Below the pieces are notes generated by a model. That model saw only the letters and a list, made by a program, of their open reading frames with translations, searched no databases and was not told the DNA's origin. A stretch of 64,000 bases of DNA. It comes from JACPPO01 sp965262505. Its GTDB lineage: Bacteria; Acidobacteriota; Vicinamibacteria; Vicinamibacterales; UBA2999. This document shows positions 62,262-64,000 of this stretch, piece by piece (position 1 is the stretch's first letter; each line of letters starts with the position of its first letter). Location of the stretch: the NCBI GenBank assembly GCA_965262505.1, contig CBDHFM010000030.1, positions 2,294,001 to 2,358,000 of the forward strand, given 5' to 3'. Made by a program: the position numbers and the translations under genes.

Positions 62262-63119
62262 ATGGATCCGACCAGACGCAAGATACTGGCAGCGGGCGCC
62301 GCGGCGACGGCGATGGCCGCAGCGCCGCGCATGTTTGCCCAGCAGACCGGGCAGGGAGGAGCTGCCATGTCCTTCTACGAAAGAGGCCCGGTTCGCATCC
62401 ACTATGAGGAGGCTGGTTCCGGCTTCCCGCTGCTACTCATCGCCGGCGGGGCACTGAACTCAACGATGGCCCGCTTGATCAGCAGTCCCTTCAACCCGAT
62501 CGAGGAATTCAGGGGAGAGTACCGCTGCATCTACGCGGACCTGCGCAACGCCAATGGCGGGAATTCCTCCGGCCCGCTCGAGGTGGACCGGCCGTGGGAT
62601 TCACACACCGATGACCACCTCGGTCTGATGGATCACCTGGGCATCGACAAGTTCATGGTCCTGGGCTTCTGCATCGCAGGCCCCTTCATCTGGAACCTCT
62701 TGAAGCGAGCGCCCGATCGCGTTGTCGCGGCCGTGCCGGTCCAGCCTGTCGGGTTCCGGCCGGAAAGGCCCACCGGCAGCTACGATAACGGCATGACCGG
62801 GTGGGGTCCGGAACTGGTCAAGCGCCGGCCCGATATCACGATGGAGATGGTCGACACATTTCTGACCAGGATGTTCCGCACCGATGCCGACTTCGTCTTC
62901 ACCGTGACGCGTGATTTCGTGCGCAATTGCCAGACGCCCGTTCTGATCCTGCCGGATGATAGTCCGGCGCATCCGTATGCGGTCGCCATGGAGTGCGCGA
63001 TGCTCGCGCCCAAAGCCGAAGTGAGTATGTTCCCGTGGAAGGAGCCCCCGGAGCGGATTCCCATCGCGGTACGCCAGGTACGGTCCTTCCTTCGGGCGCA
63101 TCGGCCTGCTTCTGCGTAG
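62262..63119 (+). CDS. Tat-exported alpha/beta hydrolase with cysteine nucleophile
   Basis: 285 residues with a twin-arginine signal (TRRKILAAGAAATAMAAAP). The nucleophile elbow reads GFCIAGP with Cys137, as in dienelactone hydrolases. The acid is probably in LPDDSPAHP; the histidine there is the only obvious candidate base, because the usual C-terminal histidine is not seen (FPWKEPPERIPIAVRQV). Ribosome site GGAGGAGG precedes ATG 62262. The substrate is unknown; it may bind rather than hydrolyse. Confidence 0.85.
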   Translation: MDPTRRKILAAGAAATAMAAAPRMFAQQTGQGGAAMSFYERGPVRIHYEEAGSGFPLLLIAGGALNSTMARLISSPFNPIEEFRGEYRCIYADLRNANGGNSSGPLEVDRPWDSHTDDHLGLMDHLGIDKFMVLGFCIAGPFIWNLLKRAPDRVVAAVPVQPVGFRPERPTGSYDNGMTGWGPELVKRRPDITMEMVDTFLTRMFRTDADFVFTVTRDFVRNCQTPVLILPDDSPAHPYAVAMECAMLAPKAEVSMFPWKEPPERIPIAVRQVRSFLRAHRPASA

Positions 63120-63216
63120 ACCGCGATGTCCATACGACAGGCAGCAGGCGCCAGTTCTGCCGCTCTGGCTTCTACAACGACCTCAAGTCGCTTGACGAAT
63201 CCATGAAAGGAAGGAC

Positions 63217-64000
63217 ATGCAGGCGCTCCTGGAAATGATGGAGCGGCAGTTTGTCGGGAATACCGCCCAGGACTACCTCGTCTCCGCGGTGGTCTTCCTC
63301 GCCGTCCTCGTTGGCCTGCCGATTGCCAAGGCGATCATCCTGCGGCACCTCAAGGCGGTCTCGCAGCGAACGGCGAACGACTTTGATGACCTGCTCCACG
63401 ATCTGCTGCGGCGCATCGTCGGACAGCTTGTCTATCTGTCCACCGCGCTCTACTGCGCCGCTCTGTTCCTGACGCTGCCGGACGGTCTCGGCCGCCTGCT
63501 GCAGATCCTCCTCGTCATCATTCTCACGATCAAGGTCGCGCAGTTCCTCCAAGGGCTCGCTGCCTACGGTGTCCGCACGTGGGCTGAGCAGGTCATGAAA
63601 AACGACCCGGCCGGCGGCGCGATGGTCAAGAACATAACCTGGCTTGCCCGGGTGATGATCTGGACGGCGACCCTGTTGTTTATCCTCGACAACCTCGGGA
63701 TCAATGTCACGGCGTTCGTCGCGAGCCTCGGCATCGGCGGCATCGCCATCGCCCTGGCTGCCCAATCAGTGCTGGGAGACGTCTTCAGCGGGTTCGCGAT
63801 CTTGGTGGACAAGCCCTTCCAGGTCGGGGACTTCATCGTTGTGGGCGATCTATTCGGCACCGTGGAGCACGTTGGATTAAAGACCACGCGTCTCCTTAGC
63901 CTCGGTGGCGAGCAACTGATTTTCTCCAATAGCGACCTGACCGGTAGTCGGATCAAGAACTACAAGCGGATGCGCGAGCGGCGGGTCCAGTTCAGTGTGG
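63217..64000 (+). CDS. MscS-family mechanosensitive channel (partial)
   Basis: 261 codons visible, open at the right edge. ATG 63217 has AAAGGAAGG just upstream. Three or more N-terminal helices precede the MscS core: pore helix ASLGIGGIAIALAAQSVLGDV followed by FSGFAILVDKPFQVGDFIVV and NSDLTGSRIKNY, as in small-conductance mechanosensitive channels that release solutes on hypo-osmotic shock. The remainder lies beyond the window. Confidence 0.9.
   Translation, partial: MQALLEMMERQFVGNTAQDYLVSAVVFLAVLVGLPIAKAIILRHLKAVSQRTANDFDDLLHDLLRRIVGQLVYLSTALYCAALFLTLPDGLGRLLQILLVIILTIKVAQFLQGLAAYGVRTWAEQVMKNDPAGGAMVKNITWLARVMIWTATLLFILDNLGINVTAFVASLGIGGIAIALAAQSVLGDVFSGFAILVDKPFQVGDFIVVGDLFGTVEHVGLKTTRLLSLGGEQLIFSNSDLTGSRIKNYKRMRERRVQFSV

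Overview
The window is a GC-rich bacterial chromosome segment. Gene content fits a Gram-negative, diderm soil-type bacterium: an LptD gene, the end of a TonB-dependent receptor, lipoproteins and Tat substrates. The style of the families (BNR-repeat secreted protein, HEAT-fused Npt1-type transporter, CarboxypepD_reg/TPR protein, class II aldolase lipoprotein, abundant IS elements) suggests Acidobacteriota, most likely Vicinamibacteria. That placement is inference from gene content, not from a marker-gene tree. No rRNA, tRNA, CRISPR array, prophage or defence island was recognised.

Layout. 1-4.4 kb: a TonB receptor tail and a secreted BNR protein whose 3' end is fused to a headless O-antigen ligase-like fragment, which in turn abuts a beheaded zinc-ribbon gene. 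4.4-8.3 kb: an NRAMP-like transporter, then lepA-lepB. 8.3-15.4 kb: a minus-strand group glyA-dinG-TPR protein-yggS, with an RlmI-like methyltransferase diverging from glyA and an SDR enzyme after it. 15.5-16.8 kb: ISAzo13-type element, copy 1. 16.9-24.1 kb: metallophosphoesterase lipoprotein, PAP2 phosphatase, truncated outer-membrane protein, cupredoxin, M1 aminopeptidase and a two-domain rhodanese. 24.1-25.7 kb: IS3-type element A. 26-31.5 kb: bicupin plus MetE-like pair, slipin/NfeD pair, Shewanella-like phosphatase. 31.5-33 kb: IS1182-like element. 33-42.5 kb: kinase-like secreted protein, giant Npt1-HEAT-cNMP protein, Rsm22-like methyltransferase, DUF2007, a small membrane protein, TPP riboswitch and thiC, lactonase. 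42.6-45.9 kb: a membrane gene split by IS3-type element B, with an IS630 copy just upstream. 46-54.5 kb: a long minus-strand envelope cluster (dNK, accD, folC, lptD, RmlC-like, rfbB, rmd-like, secreted protein). 54.6-64 kb: HEAT-cyclophilin lipoprotein, a 15-residue lysine-rich ORF with a strong hairpin, a nest of ISAzo13 copy 2 against a truncated IS630 copy, a class II aldolase lipoprotein, two alpha/beta hydrolases and the start of an MscS channel.

How things fit together. The lptD-rfbB-rmd-RmlC set points to lipopolysaccharide or O-chain assembly, with accD and folC as co-transcribed housekeeping genes. thiC is under a thiamine-pyrophosphate riboswitch. NfeD and slipin form the usual membrane-quality-control pair. 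Seven IS copies or fragments plus at least five broken gene junctions show that the region has been rearranged repeatedly.

The most interesting non-coding signals are: a 107-bp hairpin element present twice, whose only two differences form one compensated base pair; a second dispersed hairpin element near 38.7 and 41.2 kb; a palindrome embedded in a transposase reading frame; and several promoters whose -10 box lies six bases before the start codon, suggesting leaderless mRNAs.
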